From Fusobacterium sp. (GTDB lineage Bacteria; Fusobacteriota; Fusobacteriia; Fusobacteriales; Fusobacteriaceae), in assembly GCF_032477075.1 (NCBI RefSeq), contig NZ_JAWDXO010000001.1:124001-188000 (forward strand): 64,000 nucleotides of DNA, read 5' to 3'. The notes below the pieces were generated by a model. That model was not told the DNA's origin and ran no database searches. It saw only the letters and a list, made by a program, of their open reading frames with translations. Position 1 is the stretch's first letter, and every line of letters begins with the position of its first letter. The translations under genes were made by a program, and so were the position numbers. This document shows positions 24,573 through 32,352 of the stretch, one piece after another.

Positions 24573-25130
24573 ATGAAAATAGAAAAACAATATATCATAT
24601 TGGGGCAAAGGCTGAGAGAGTTAAGAGAAGAAAAAGGAATTCCACAATTAAAAGTTGCTCAAGATTTAAGTTTTCCAAAGTCATCTTATCAAGGATATGA
24701 GTCTGCTTCAGCTAGATTGTCACTAGAAGCATTAGATAAATTAGCTTTCTATTTTAATGTTTCTATAGACTATTTACTTGGGAAAACAGATATAAGAACA
24801 CCATACCCTCATAGTGATGAAGATTTTTATATGCTATATGGTAAAGTTCCAAAAAGAGCCCCAGTAGATTGGAAAAGTGTAGATAAAAATATAAATCTTG
24901 AAAAAATAAAAAAGGAATATAGTGACTTTAAATTATTTATTAGTCTATTAGAATATTTTGGATATAGTACAGAAACTGTAAGTGATCCAGAAGGAGATGA
25001 GGGATATTTATTTTTATCAAAGAATGGTAAAAGGTTTGAATTGAAACTACCAGAAGATCAAAACAAGATATTGAAAGATATTGAATTATATACTGAATTA
25101 TTGTTAATACGTGATAAACTTGTGGAATAA
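24573..25130 (+). CDS. CI-like XRE-family repressor
   Basis: A 185-aa protein with an N-terminal HTH_3 domain (LRELREEKGIPQLKVAQDL, to LLGKTD at about residue 72) and a ~110-residue acidic C-terminal region without S24 peptidase motifs. It is divergent from the Cro-like gene across the twin operators, the lysogeny-repressor position. Lacking its own peptidase, it is unlikely to self-cleave on SOS; induction by a helper-phage protein or by the separate S24 protein is possible. No terminator is seen before the kinase gene 56 bases downstream. Confidence 0.82.
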   Translation: MKIEKQYIILGQRLRELREEKGIPQLKVAQDLSFPKSSYQGYESASARLSLEALDKLAFYFNVSIDYLLGKTDIRTPYPHSDEDFYMLYGKVPKRAPVDWKSVDKNINLEKIKKEYSDFKLFISLLEYFGYSTETVSDPEGDEGYLFLSKNGKRFELKLPEDQNKILKDIELYTELLLIRDKLVE

Positions 25131-25186
25131 GTTTCATTTCATAGAATAATAAAAACCTAAGTTAAAATTCTAAAAGGAGTTGGGGA

Positions 25187-26341
25187 ATGGCACTAAAAAC
25201 AGGAGAGGTAATAAAATTTAATAGAACTAAAAATTTTGAATACCTAAAAGCTTTAGGTAGAGGTGGAACAGGAGATACCCATTTATTTTTAGATAAGACT
25301 ACAGATATTAAATTTGCTATAAAAAAATATACTCCTATTCAAACTGAATTTGTAAAAGAGTTGTATGACAGATTTGTGAATGAAATAAAAATTTTATTTA
25401 ATATATCCCACCCAAACATAGTGAGAATTTATAATTATTATCTTTATCAAGAGTCTTATCTTGGGTATTTACAGATGGAATATATAGATGGAGTACCAAT
25501 AGATCAATATGATCCTTGGGATTTTGATAAACAGTGGGATGAGATTTTTATTGAAACAATATCAGCTTTTAGATATTTAGAATCTAAAAATATTCTTCAT
25601 AGAGATATAAGGCCTGCAAATATTATGATTTCTCATGAACAAGAGGTCAAGGTAATAGATTTTGGTTTTGGAAAACTTTTAAATTCAATTGAAAAAAAAA
25701 GTGACAGTGTTTTTCTCAACTGGCCTGTGAGTGAGTTACCAAAAGAAATAGCGATAGATAAGACATACACTCTTCAATCAGAAATATTCTTTTTGGGAAA
25801 AATATTTAATTCAATTTTAAAAGAAAAAGAACAATTAGAAAAATTTAAATATAGATTTATTTTAGATAAAATGACTAAGATATACCCAGAGGAAAGATAC
25901 AAAACTTTTACAGAAATAGAACAGGAAATTTCATCAGGGTTATTTTTAGGAATTTCATTTAATGATAATGAAAGAGAATGTTATTCTCAATTTGCTAGTG
26001 TTCTTGAGAAAGTAATAGCCCACTACAATGATAATTATGAGACAAATATGGATTTTCAATCCATTTTAAATAGTTTAAACAGCTTAATTACTAGAAATAT
26101 GCTAGAAGAATATATTCAGAAAAATGATGAATTGATAAGAATTTTTATAAAAAGTTCTTACAGTTATTTTTCTTATAATCTTATTAAATTTGAAGTTGTA
26201 AAGAATTTTTATACCTTTTTTTATACTCTTGAAGCAAAAAAGCAAATGATAGTATTAGATAATTTATATTCTAGATTATCAAAAATTGAGATAAAAAAGG
26301 AAGAAAATTTTTATGATGATGATGACGAATTTCCATTCTAA
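25187..26341 (+). CDS. Ser/Thr protein kinase (satellite cargo, candidate defence gene)
   Basis: A 384-aa Hanks-type kinase. The glycine loop is GRGGTGDTHLF (24-34) and the ATP lysine is K46 in AIKKY. The catalytic loop is HRDIRPANI (about 140, with Arg in place of the usual Lys), and DFGFGKL binds metal. After residue ~245 comes a ~140-residue helical domain of no recognised family ending in an acidic tail (DDDDEFPF). No membrane helix or PASTA repeats, unlike housekeeping PrkC kinases. AAAAGGAG precedes the ATG. Position behind the repressor suggests expression in the integrated state. Kinase call firm, defence role inferred. Confidence 0.85.
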   Translation: MALKTGEVIKFNRTKNFEYLKALGRGGTGDTHLFLDKTTDIKFAIKKYTPIQTEFVKELYDRFVNEIKILFNISHPNIVRIYNYYLYQESYLGYLQMEYIDGVPIDQYDPWDFDKQWDEIFIETISAFRYLESKNILHRDIRPANIMISHEQEVKVIDFGFGKLLNSIEKKSDSVFLNWPVSELPKEIAIDKTYTLQSEIFFLGKIFNSILKEKEQLEKFKYRFILDKMTKIYPEERYKTFTEIEQEISSGLFLGISFNDNERECYSQFASVLEKVIAHYNDNYETNMDFQSILNSLNSLITRNMLEEYIQKNDELIRIFIKSSYSYFSYNLIKFEVVKNFYTFFYTLEAKKQMIVLDNLYSRLSKIEIKKEENFYDDDDEFPF

Positions 26342-26378
26342 ACACAGAAAAATAATGCATCAAATGGGGAGGAATTAA

Positions 26379-27104
26379 ATGATTGATCCAGGTACAGCAC
26401 TTGAACTTGTAAAAACTGGTGCAGGAACACTTAGTCAATATATAGTTAGTGATCCAGTTACAGCAATAGCAAACCTTTGTACAATCACAGGTTATAGTTT
26501 AAGAGACTTAAAAGGATTACTTAACTTTAATAAATGGGGGAAAAAGTTTGAGGAAAAATTTCCAAATGGATTAGAAACAGAAGTGCAAGAGACTATATTA
26601 AGTGATTGCTTTATAGAATTAGAAGATTATATCAAAAATAGTAGTAATCTTGATGACAATGTATTTGAAAAGATAGGAGATTTATTAATCCATGGCTTAG
26701 AGAATGAAGATTTATTGACAAGAGAATATATCAGAATTCTAAAACAATTGACTTGGATAGAATTGCAAATATTTTTAGAATTGTATAATGCTAGTTATGA
26801 AAAGAAAACAACATCTAAAGGAATGATACTTTCTCTGATGGACCATCATACTGAAGAAACTATAAATTATTTAATTAAAAAGTTAAATTATCCAATAGAG
26901 CTTATTCAAGAAATAATGGATAAATTATTTGATATAAATCTATTTAAGGAAAGAGGAATGGGAGCTCAAGGGGAAACAAATTATCCATTGATTAGAAATC
27001 AATATGGAACTCTTAAACCAAAATCAGGGACATATATTATAAAATATTATATGTATAGCAGCTTAGGAGAAGCTATTTATAATTTATTAAAAAAGGAATT
27101 CTAG
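26379..27104 (+). CDS. Helical cargo protein, possibly Abi-alpha/DUF4393-like
   Basis: A 241-aa protein 37 bases after the kinase with its own GGGGAGG site. The N-terminus (MIDPGTALELVKTGAGTLSQ) is mildly hydrophobic and glycine-containing. The middle (KIGDLLIHGLENEDLL, then YIRILKQLTWIELQIFLELY) recalls the Abi-alpha/DUF4393 pattern of helices followed by an 'I-LKQL--E---L' segment. The C-terminus (about 190-240) resembles a small winged-helix-like fold. I could not confirm the family. With the kinase it forms a two-gene unit ending at a terminator, so an effector or substrate role is the leading guess. Confidence 0.6.
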   Translation: MIDPGTALELVKTGAGTLSQYIVSDPVTAIANLCTITGYSLRDLKGLLNFNKWGKKFEEKFPNGLETEVQETILSDCFIELEDYIKNSSNLDDNVFEKIGDLLIHGLENEDLLTREYIRILKQLTWIELQIFLELYNASYEKKTTSKGMILSLMDHHTEETINYLIKKLNYPIELIQEIMDKLFDINLFKERGMGAQGETNYPLIRNQYGTLKPKSGTYIIKYYMYSSLGEAIYNLLKKEF

Positions 27105-27157
27105 CTCAAAAACTGAATAACAAAGCAAACTTAAATTAAATGAGTTTTGCCCTGTTG

Positions 27158-27192
27158 GAGTCTCCAATATATTTTGGAGGCTCTTTATTTTT
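27158..27192 (+). terminator. Terminator of the repressor-kinase-cargo unit
   Basis: GAGTCTCCAA pairs with TTGGAGGCTC (10 bp, one mismatch), followed by TTTATTTTT. The tail GGCTCTTTATTTT recurs at 27241. Confidence 0.75.
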
Positions 27193-27408
27193 AATGCTCA
27201 ACGCATTTTTGCGTTCAGTAGGTTAGCTAAATTTTCAGCAGGCTCTTTATTTTATATGTGAGGGGGTCGGAAGATATTCCGAAGCCAGTCTATAAGGTCG
27301 TTCAGAGAATCTTCCGAACGGACTATTTAAGCAAAGTTTCGGAAAAAGGTTTCCGAATTTTAATTATTATGAACTTTCCGAACTCCCTAAAAGTAAGTTA
27401 TTACCTGG

Positions 27409-27475
27409 GCGGAAAGTTCCGCTGAGTTAAATATCTATAATAGAACTGCCCCGAAAGTTCGGGTGAGCTAAATAT
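27409..27475 (+). repeat. 41-base tandem hairpin repeat with compensatory stems
   Basis: Unit 1 GCGG-AAAGTT-CCGC then TGAGTTAAATAT; unit 2 CCCG-AAAGTT-CGGG then TGAGCTAAATAT, exactly 41 bases later. Loop and tail are kept, while both arms of each stem change together so pairing survives. Confidence 0.7.
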
Positions 27476-27794
27476 ATGACCCGCCGGAAATATTTCCTTC
27501 GGCTATTTATCTTGACATGAGGTAAGGGAAATTTTTCCTAGTGAGATTTCTTCTTTAAATTCAATTCCCTGAAATTTAGGGATTTGGTTATTATCTATAA
27601 GACTATCACAATATAATAGAAATTCCATTTCTGGCATTTTCTCGGGAAAATATGGGGGATGCGGTATTGAGAATTCTTACTCAAAACTTTTTTTATCTCC
27701 CCCATGGGTATATACTTCTAAAATTAATTTTAAGGCTTTCCTTTTCTCCATATATGGTTGGTATGTTTTACACTTTGAAGCTCTATTAGCTTTT

Positions 27795-27826
27795 AACCAG
27801 GGAAAAATTTCTCTGGTTTACTTTTT
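27795..27826 (+). terminator. Terminator at the end of the structured region
   Basis: AACCAG (27795-27800) pairs with CTGGTT (27813-27818), extended by GAAA/TTTC inside, then TACTTTTT. The T-run is on the plus strand, giving the structured region its likely 3' end. Confidence 0.55.
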
Positions 27827-27996
27827 GCTATCCACATTCATATTTACTCATAGAAATGGCTTTGTCATGAGCTAGTTTTACCACTTCAAAGACTTCACTT
27901 GATAAATACTCAAGTAATAAATAAAAAGGCTTTAAAATGGAAAATAGAAGCTCTAGAAATAAATACCAGTATTCCAATAAAAAAAGTCCATATAAA

Positions 27997-28419
27997 TTAT
28001 ATAGACTCATCAAAAATTGATTCTAAACAAGCTACTCCAAATGATATCTTACCATTTTTTAAAGCTGCTGCTATTGTTTTAAAAGGCTCTCCTGTACCTT
28101 TGACTGTGTTTTTAAAGTCCTTTCCAAGAACATACTTAGAAGTCAATACTATTCTCTCCAGTTGATCTGGTATTTTATCTATCATTGATAAAACCTCAAA
28201 CTTTTTATATTCAAGTTCCAGTATTTCTTTTTTAATAGTTTCTATTTTGTGAAGTCTGTCTGTGAGATATTCATTTTCTCTTTTTCCACCCTGTACCTTT
28301 TCTTTGAGTGAAATAGAACTCAATCCTTCAATATTGTTTTGTAGTTGTTGCAATTCCTCTTTTTTCTTTTTTATGATCTTCATTATTAACAGATTATTTT
28401 CTAAGTCCTTTACTGTCAT
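27997..28419 (-). CDS. DUF1492-like phage regulator (degenerate C-terminus)
   Basis: A 140-aa protein with a coiled-coil N-terminal half (residues 15-90, rich in K/E) and the segment RIVLTSKYVLGKDFKNTVKG, resembling the start of the helix-turn-helix of DUF1492/ArpU-type phage regulators. The expected recognition helix is not recognisable in the last 40 residues, which look atypical (LKNGKISFGVACLESI), so an old frameshift or divergence is possible. Eleven bases after the 116-aa gene on the same strand. Confidence 0.55.
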   Translation of the reverse strand: MTVKDLENNLLIMKIIKKKKEELQQLQNNIEGLSSISLKEKVQGGKRENEYLTDRLHKIETIKKEILELEYKKFEVLSMIDKIPDQLERIVLTSKYVLGKDFKNTVKGTGEPFKTIAAALKNGKISFGVACLESIFDESI

Positions 28420-28429
28420 GATGCACTCC

Positions 28430-28780
28430 TTAAACTTTAAAATTACTCAAAGCTTTTTTATGTATTCTATATGTTTGAGTGATAGAATATCCCAGTTGTT
28501 CAGCTATATCTTCCCAAGTTAAATTTTGAATATATCTTTTTTGAAGTAGCTCTTTTTCTGTTATATCTTCTATTCTAGTAATATCATTACATATTTTTTC
28601 TTTGAGTTGTCTCATATTCTCTATTTTATCAAGTATTTGCTTTTCTAAATTTAAAGCTTTCTCAGTTTTCTCAGTTTTTCCATATTTAGATGGGTTATTT
28701 AGTTCTTTGATTATTTCTAACTCATGCTTTATTTCTTTATCTAATACATGGACTTGTGATAAATATTTTTTTATATTCAT
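28430..28780 (-). CDS. DUF1492/sigma-region-4-like phage regulator
   Basis: A 116-aa protein: coiled-coil N-terminus, then a sigma-70 region-4-like HTH (ELLQKRYIQNLTWEDIAEQL, then YSITQTYRIHKKAL). Proteins of this type (RinA, ArpU, DUF1492) activate late or packaging genes in phages and satellites. It is first of a two-gene minus-strand unit at the attR end with AGGAGT upstream. It may drive the long minus-strand operon, though they are separated by the plus-strand cargo. Confidence 0.7.
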   Translation of the reverse strand: MNIKKYLSQVHVLDKEIKHELEIIKELNNPSKYGKTEKTEKALNLEKQILDKIENMRQLKEKICNDITRIEDITEKELLQKRYIQNLTWEDIAEQLGYSITQTYRIHKKALSNFKV

Positions 28781-28940
28781 AATTCCTACTCCTATGATGT
28801 TGAATGATATATTGCCTTTGTAAAATTGATTTTAAAGCCTTTCATCTATTAAAAAGGTATCAAGCTTTGACTAATATTTAAAATGAGAATATGGGCTTAT
28901 TAGAGCTTAAAAGAAAAGGTATAAATTATGCCTTTTAGTA

Positions 28941-28959
28941 GTACCCAAGTAGCACCCAT
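28941..28959 (+). other. Candidate integrase arm-type sites, right end
   Basis: GTACCCAA (28941-28948) and GCACCCAT (28952-28959) keep the 11-base spacing of the left-end pair. Just left is an AAAAGG/CCTTTT hairpin (28914-28936). Confidence 0.5.
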
Positions 28960-29001
28960 TGAAAATATTTAATAGTCAGTAATACTGATAAATAGAGGAC
29001 T

Positions 29002-29037
29002 TGAAGAAAACTTGCAAAAATGTATAAATTAAGGTAA
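29002..29037 (+). repeat. Right attachment repeat (att copy 2), in the obgE promoter
   Basis: Identical in all 36 bases to 15634-15669. It contains the whole -35 and spacer and the first three bases of the -10 of the obgE promoter. Confidence 0.9.
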
Positions 29038-29040
29038 AAT
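29012..29040 (+). promoter_or_regulatory. obgE promoter straddling the attachment repeat
   Basis: TTGCAA (29012-29017), 17-base spacer, TAAAAT (29035-29040), 44 bases before the obgE ATG. In the left repeat copy the same -35 is followed by TAATTT, a poorer -10. Confidence 0.7.
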
Positions 29041-29083
29041 ATATTAATAGTAAATTTGGTATGTAATCAGGAGTGAAAATAAG

Positions 29084-30370
29084 ATGTTTATAGATGAAGT
29101 AATAGTTACAGTCAAAGCTGGTAATGGTGGAGATGGATCAGCAGCTTTCAGAAGAGAGAAGTATATCCAGTTTGGCGGACCAGATGGTGGAGATGGAGGT
29201 AATGGAGGTAATGTAATATTTATTGCAGATCCGAATATAAATACTCTGATAGATTTTAAATTTAAAAAAGTATTTAAAGCTGAAAATGGAGAAAATGGAC
29301 AAAAAAAGCAAATGTATGGAAAAACTGGAGCAGATCTTGTTATAAAAGTACCAGTTGGAACTCAAGTAAGAGATATAGAAACAGGAAAACTTCTTTTAGA
29401 TATGAATACAGAAGGAGAACCTAGGATACTCTTAAAAGGTGGAAGAGGAGGAGCAGGAAATGTTCACTTTAAATCTTCTACAAGAAAAACCCCAAGAATA
29501 GCTGGAAAGGGTAGAGAAGGAGCAGAGATAAAAGTAAAGCTTGAGTTGAAATTATTGGCAGATGTAGCTCTTGTGGGATATCCATCAGTTGGAAAATCAA
29601 GCTTTATTAATAAAGTTTCAGCTGCTAATTCTAAAGTTGGAAGTTATCATTTTACTACTCTTGAACCAAAACTTGGAGTAGTAAGACTTGAAGAAGGAAA
29701 ATCCTTTGTAATAGCTGATATACCAGGACTTATAGAAGGAGCTCATGAAGGGATAGGACTTGGGGATAAGTTTCTTAGGCATATAGAAAGATGTAAAATG
29801 ATATATCATCTTGTAGATGTTGCTGAAATAGAAGGAAGAGATGCTATTGAGGATTATGAAAAAATAAATGAAGAATTAAAGAAATTCAGTGAAAAACTTT
29901 CAGTTAAAAAACAAATAGTGCTTGCTAATAAAATGGATTTATTATGGGATATGGAAAAATATGAAAAATTCAAAGCTCATGTAGAAGCACAAGGTCATGA
30001 AGTTTTTCCAGTTTCTGTCATATTAAATGAAGGAATCAAAGAAGTACTCTATAGAAGTTATTCAATGCTTCAGGAAATAGATAGAGAACCACTTGAAGAT
30101 GAAGTAAACATAAATGAAGTATTAAGAGAAATAAAAGGGGATATGGAGGATTTTGTAATAACTCAAGATGAAGAGGGAACATATGTAATAGAAGGAAGAA
30201 TATTAGATGAAGTTCTTGCTAAATATGTTATTACTATGGAGGAAGAGTCTATTATTAATTTTCTTCATATGATGAGGTCACTTGGATTGGAAGAAGCTTT
30301 GAGAGAAGCTGGAATTCAAGATGGAGATAATGTAAGAATAGCAGATGTAGAGTTTGAATATGTAGAGTAA
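29084..30370 (+). CDS. obgE: Obg-family GTPase
   Basis: A 428-aa ribosome-associated GTPase needed for 50S maturation and growth control. The glycine-rich Obg domain spans 1-157 (GGDGSAAFRREKY). The G domain starts at about 160 (P-loop GYPSVGKSS, switch DIPGLIEGA, NKMD). A C-terminal OCT domain covers about 350-428. ATG with AGGAG upstream. It is the first host gene after the integrated element and is essential in bacteria tested, which constrains insertion into its promoter. Confidence 0.97.
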   Translation: MFIDEVIVTVKAGNGGDGSAAFRREKYIQFGGPDGGDGGNGGNVIFIADPNINTLIDFKFKKVFKAENGENGQKKQMYGKTGADLVIKVPVGTQVRDIETGKLLLDMNTEGEPRILLKGGRGGAGNVHFKSSTRKTPRIAGKGREGAEIKVKLELKLLADVALVGYPSVGKSSFINKVSAANSKVGSYHFTTLEPKLGVVRLEEGKSFVIADIPGLIEGAHEGIGLGDKFLRHIERCKMIYHLVDVAEIEGRDAIEDYEKINEELKKFSEKLSVKKQIVLANKMDLLWDMEKYEKFKAHVEAQGHEVFPVSVILNEGIKEVLYRSYSMLQEIDREPLEDEVNINEVLREIKGDMEDFVITQDEEGTYVIEGRILDEVLAKYVITMEEESIINFLHMMRSLGLEEALREAGIQDGDNVRIADVEFEYVE

Positions 30371-30389
30371 TGAATATATAAAAACATGG

Positions 30390-30418
30390 AAGCTGAATTT
30401 ACATTATTCAGCTTTTTT
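30390..30418 (+). terminator. obgE terminator
   Basis: AAGCTGAAT pairs perfectly with ATTCAGCTT (9 bp, 7-base loop), then T6. Confidence 0.85.
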
Positions 30419-30439
30419 GCGATTTAGAAAGGAAAACAG

Positions 30440-31342
30440 ATGCCAAAAGGGTTAGTTATAGCAGGACCTACAGGAGTAGGAAAAACAGATATATCTATTA
30501 AACTAGCAAAATTAATGAAAGCAGATATAATTTCAGCAGATTCAGCCCAAATATATAAAGGAATGGATATAGGAACAGCTAAAATCACTTTAGAAGAAAT
30601 GCAAGGGATAAAACATTATATGCTTGATATAGCAGAGCCTATAAAAAAGTATAATGTAGGAGATTATCAAAAGAATGTGGATGATATATTAAAGGAGAAA
30701 GAAAAAGAAGGAAAAAATATTATTGTAATAGGAGGAACTGGATTATATATAAATTCTATAACAGAAGGGTTATCTTCTTTACCAACAGCTGATTTGGTAC
30801 TTCGTGAAGAACTTATGAAAAAAGACACAGATGAACTATATAATGAACTTACTGTTGTAGACCCAGAAGCCGCATTTGATATACATAAAAACAATAGACA
30901 AAGAGTAGAACGAGCTCTTGAAGTATTCAAACTTACAGGAGAAAAATTTTCAATTCTATCCAGAAGAAATATAAAGGGAAATAATTACAGTTTTATAAAA
31001 ATAGCATTGAAAAGAGATAGGAATGTTCTTTATGAAAGAATAAACATGAGAGTGGAAATAATGATAAAAACAGGTCTGGAGAAAGAAGTAAGAGAATTGT
31101 ATGAAAAATATGGAGAAAATTTAAAAAAAATAAATGTCATAGGTTATACACAATTAATAGATTATTTTAACAATAACTGTACCTTTGAAGAAGCAGTGGA
31201 AAATATTAAAAGAGATTCAAGGAAATATGCTAAAAGACAGTTTACATGGTTTAAAAATGATCCATCATATACATGGTATGATTTAGATAAAATGAGCGAA
31301 GAAGAAATAGTAAATAAAATAACATCTGAATTAAAGTTATGA
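30440..31342 (+). CDS. miaA: tRNA dimethylallyltransferase
   Basis: A 300-aa MiaA that adds a dimethylallyl group to A37 of tRNAs reading UNN codons. P-loop GPTGVGKTD (about 8-16), the DSAQIYKGMDIGTAK substrate segment (about 34-48) and IGGTGLYI near residue 100 are all present. Normal length. It starts with GAAAGG upstream, 70 bases after obgE. Confidence 0.96.
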   Translation: MPKGLVIAGPTGVGKTDISIKLAKLMKADIISADSAQIYKGMDIGTAKITLEEMQGIKHYMLDIAEPIKKYNVGDYQKNVDDILKEKEKEGKNIIVIGGTGLYINSITEGLSSLPTADLVLREELMKKDTDELYNELTVVDPEAAFDIHKNNRQRVERALEVFKLTGEKFSILSRRNIKGNNYSFIKIALKRDRNVLYERINMRVEIMIKTGLEKEVRELYEKYGENLKKINVIGYTQLIDYFNNNCTFEEAVENIKRDSRKYAKRQFTWFKNDPSYTWYDLDKMSEEEIVNKITSELKL

Positions 31343-31430
31343 TTAACTGTAATCAAGTGTAATTAAATTCTTGATAAAAACATGGTGATATGGTATTATT
31401 AATAGTAATAAGGATTAGGTGTATGTAATT

Positions 31431-31949
31431 ATGAGGAAGATTTTTATTTGGATAATTTCAGTCTTTTTTTTGACAGGATGTTCTAATTTGATAAATAAAA
31501 AAGTTGAAAATGAGTATGAAAAACAATATGTATACTTATATGAGAATTGGGATTTAGAAAATCTTAAGAAACAACTTAATGAGAACAAAATGACTCAAGG
31601 TAAAAATTCATTGATTATTAAATATCAAAAATTATTAGCTGAGAGAGAAAAAGATAAAATAGCTCTAGAAACATTAATAGAGAGAGTGAAGATAGATTTA
31701 CAAAGTGGAGATACAAAAAGTTTACAAAAAACGCTTAATTTTTCTTTGAAAAATATTTTTTTAGGAAATGAAATAGAAAAAATAGATTTTTCTCAAACAA
31801 ATATATTTGTTACTAAGCCCAAATTTTACAAAAAAAATGCTAGTAACATAACTGCATTTAATTTTGAAGATAGAACTATATACTTTGATGTGAAATTTTT
31901 ATTAGAAAAAGGGGAATGGAAAATAATGGAATTTAAAGAGAGAAGGTGA
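31431..31949 (+). CDS. Hypothetical lipoprotein
   Basis: From ATG 31431 the product is 172 aa. Its signal peptide ends in lipobox FLTGC, followed by a charged, mostly helical region (about 35-105) and a C-terminal beta-rich part with IYFDVKFLLEKGEWKIMEF. A GTG four codons upstream is in frame but would lengthen the signal peptide; both are possible. Family not recognised. It is seven bases before the anti-sigma-like gene, so the three genes to 32,700 look like one operon. Confidence 0.7.
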   Translation: MRKIFIWIISVFFLTGCSNLINKKVENEYEKQYVYLYENWDLENLKKQLNENKMTQGKNSLIIKYQKLLAEREKDKIALETLIERVKIDLQSGDTKSLQKTLNFSLKNIFLGNEIEKIDFSQTNIFVTKPKFYKKNASNITAFNFEDRTIYFDVKFLLEKGEWKIMEFKERR

Positions 31950-31956
31950 TAGGAGA

Positions 31957-32349
31957 GTGAAAAATATCATTAGGATGTCAATCCCATCTTCTTTAGAGAA
32001 TTTATCTCTTATTAGAGCTTTGGTAAAAACTTATTTAGAAGTTCAACATATAAATGAGAAAGATATATTTCAATTGTTGTCTGTTGTAGATGAACTTTCA
32101 ACAAATGTGGTAGAACATGGATATAAGTATAAACCAGGAGACATTATTCTAGAAATACAGAAGTCAAATGATATAATACAATTGATAGTAGAAGATAATG
32201 GAATAGGTTTTGATGAGGAAAAATTAAGTAAAGAAGAAGGTGGAATGGGGCTATATATAGCGAGAACCATAGCTGATAATTTTAAAATTGAAAAAAAGTT
32301 AAATGGAACACTTTTTAAGATAGAAAAGAGAATTAAGGAGGCTGTATAA
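31957..32349 (+). CDS. RsbW/SpoIIAB-like serine kinase (anti-sigma-factor type)
   Basis: A 130-aa HATPase_c_2 protein. The N-box is DELSTNVVEHGY (about 46-57), G1 is VEDNGIGFDE, and G2 is GGMGLYIARTI. Proteins like this phosphorylate a STAS partner and may bind a sigma factor. The start is GTG with AGGAGAG upstream. The likely STAS partner follows four bases later. No sigma gene is nearby, so the target may be elsewhere or may not be a sigma factor. Confidence 0.85.
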   Translation: MKNIIRMSIPSSLENLSLIRALVKTYLEVQHINEKDIFQLLSVVDELSTNVVEHGYKYKPGDIILEIQKSNDIIQLIVEDNGIGFDEEKLSKEEGGMGLYIARTIADNFKIEKKLNGTLFKIEKRIKEAV

Positions 32350-32352
32350 AAA

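Larger units (their letters stand above)
27200..27826 (+). ncRNA. Candidate large structured RNA (hairpin-dense, non-coding)
   Basis: About 630 bases with no frame over 60 codons but about ten short inverted repeats. Examples are AACGCA/TGCGTT (27200-27215), TCGGAA/TTCCGA (27267-27282), CGTTC/GAACG (27299-27320), TTCGGAAA/TTTCCGAA (27338-27357), GCGG/CCGC (27409-27422), CCCG/CGGG (27450-27463), GCC/GGC around GGAAATATTTCC (27483-27503), CCCT/AGGG (27567-27581), and a long ATGGGGGA/TCCCCCAT clamp (about 27652-27705). It ends in a plus-strand terminator. Local GC exceeds the surroundings. Phage-borne ornate RNAs such as ROOL or GOLLD are the closest concept; no homology search was possible. Confidence 0.5.
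15634..29037. mobile_element. Integrated phage satellite (PICI-like), 13.4 kb
   Basis: The element is bounded by a perfect 36-bp direct repeat. Inside are an integrase at one end, divergent HTH regulators, a VapE-type primase/helicase beside an iteron-like region, a small-terminase-like protein, one tail fibre, small coiled-coil proteins and DUF1492-like regulators. No capsid, portal, large terminase, tail tube, lysis or holin gene is present. This combination and size match phage-inducible chromosomal islands more than a complete prophage. A decayed prophage is the alternative, but the intact frames and regular spacing argue against heavy decay. Cargo genes (kinase, helical protein, structured RNA) lie on the opposite strand. 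Confidence 0.82.

Noticed and set aside
27200..27830. CRISPR array as explanation of the repeated TTCCGAA motifs
   Set aside because: Repeats are short palindromes of differing stems with irregular spacing, no uniform repeat-spacer pattern and no cas genes.
27828..28013. 61-codon minus-strand frame overlapping the DUF1492-like gene
   Set aside because: It starts inside the previous gene without a convincing ribosome site and is an odd aromatic-rich sequence. The last third looks slightly protein-like, so it could be a gene relic, but not enough to annotate.
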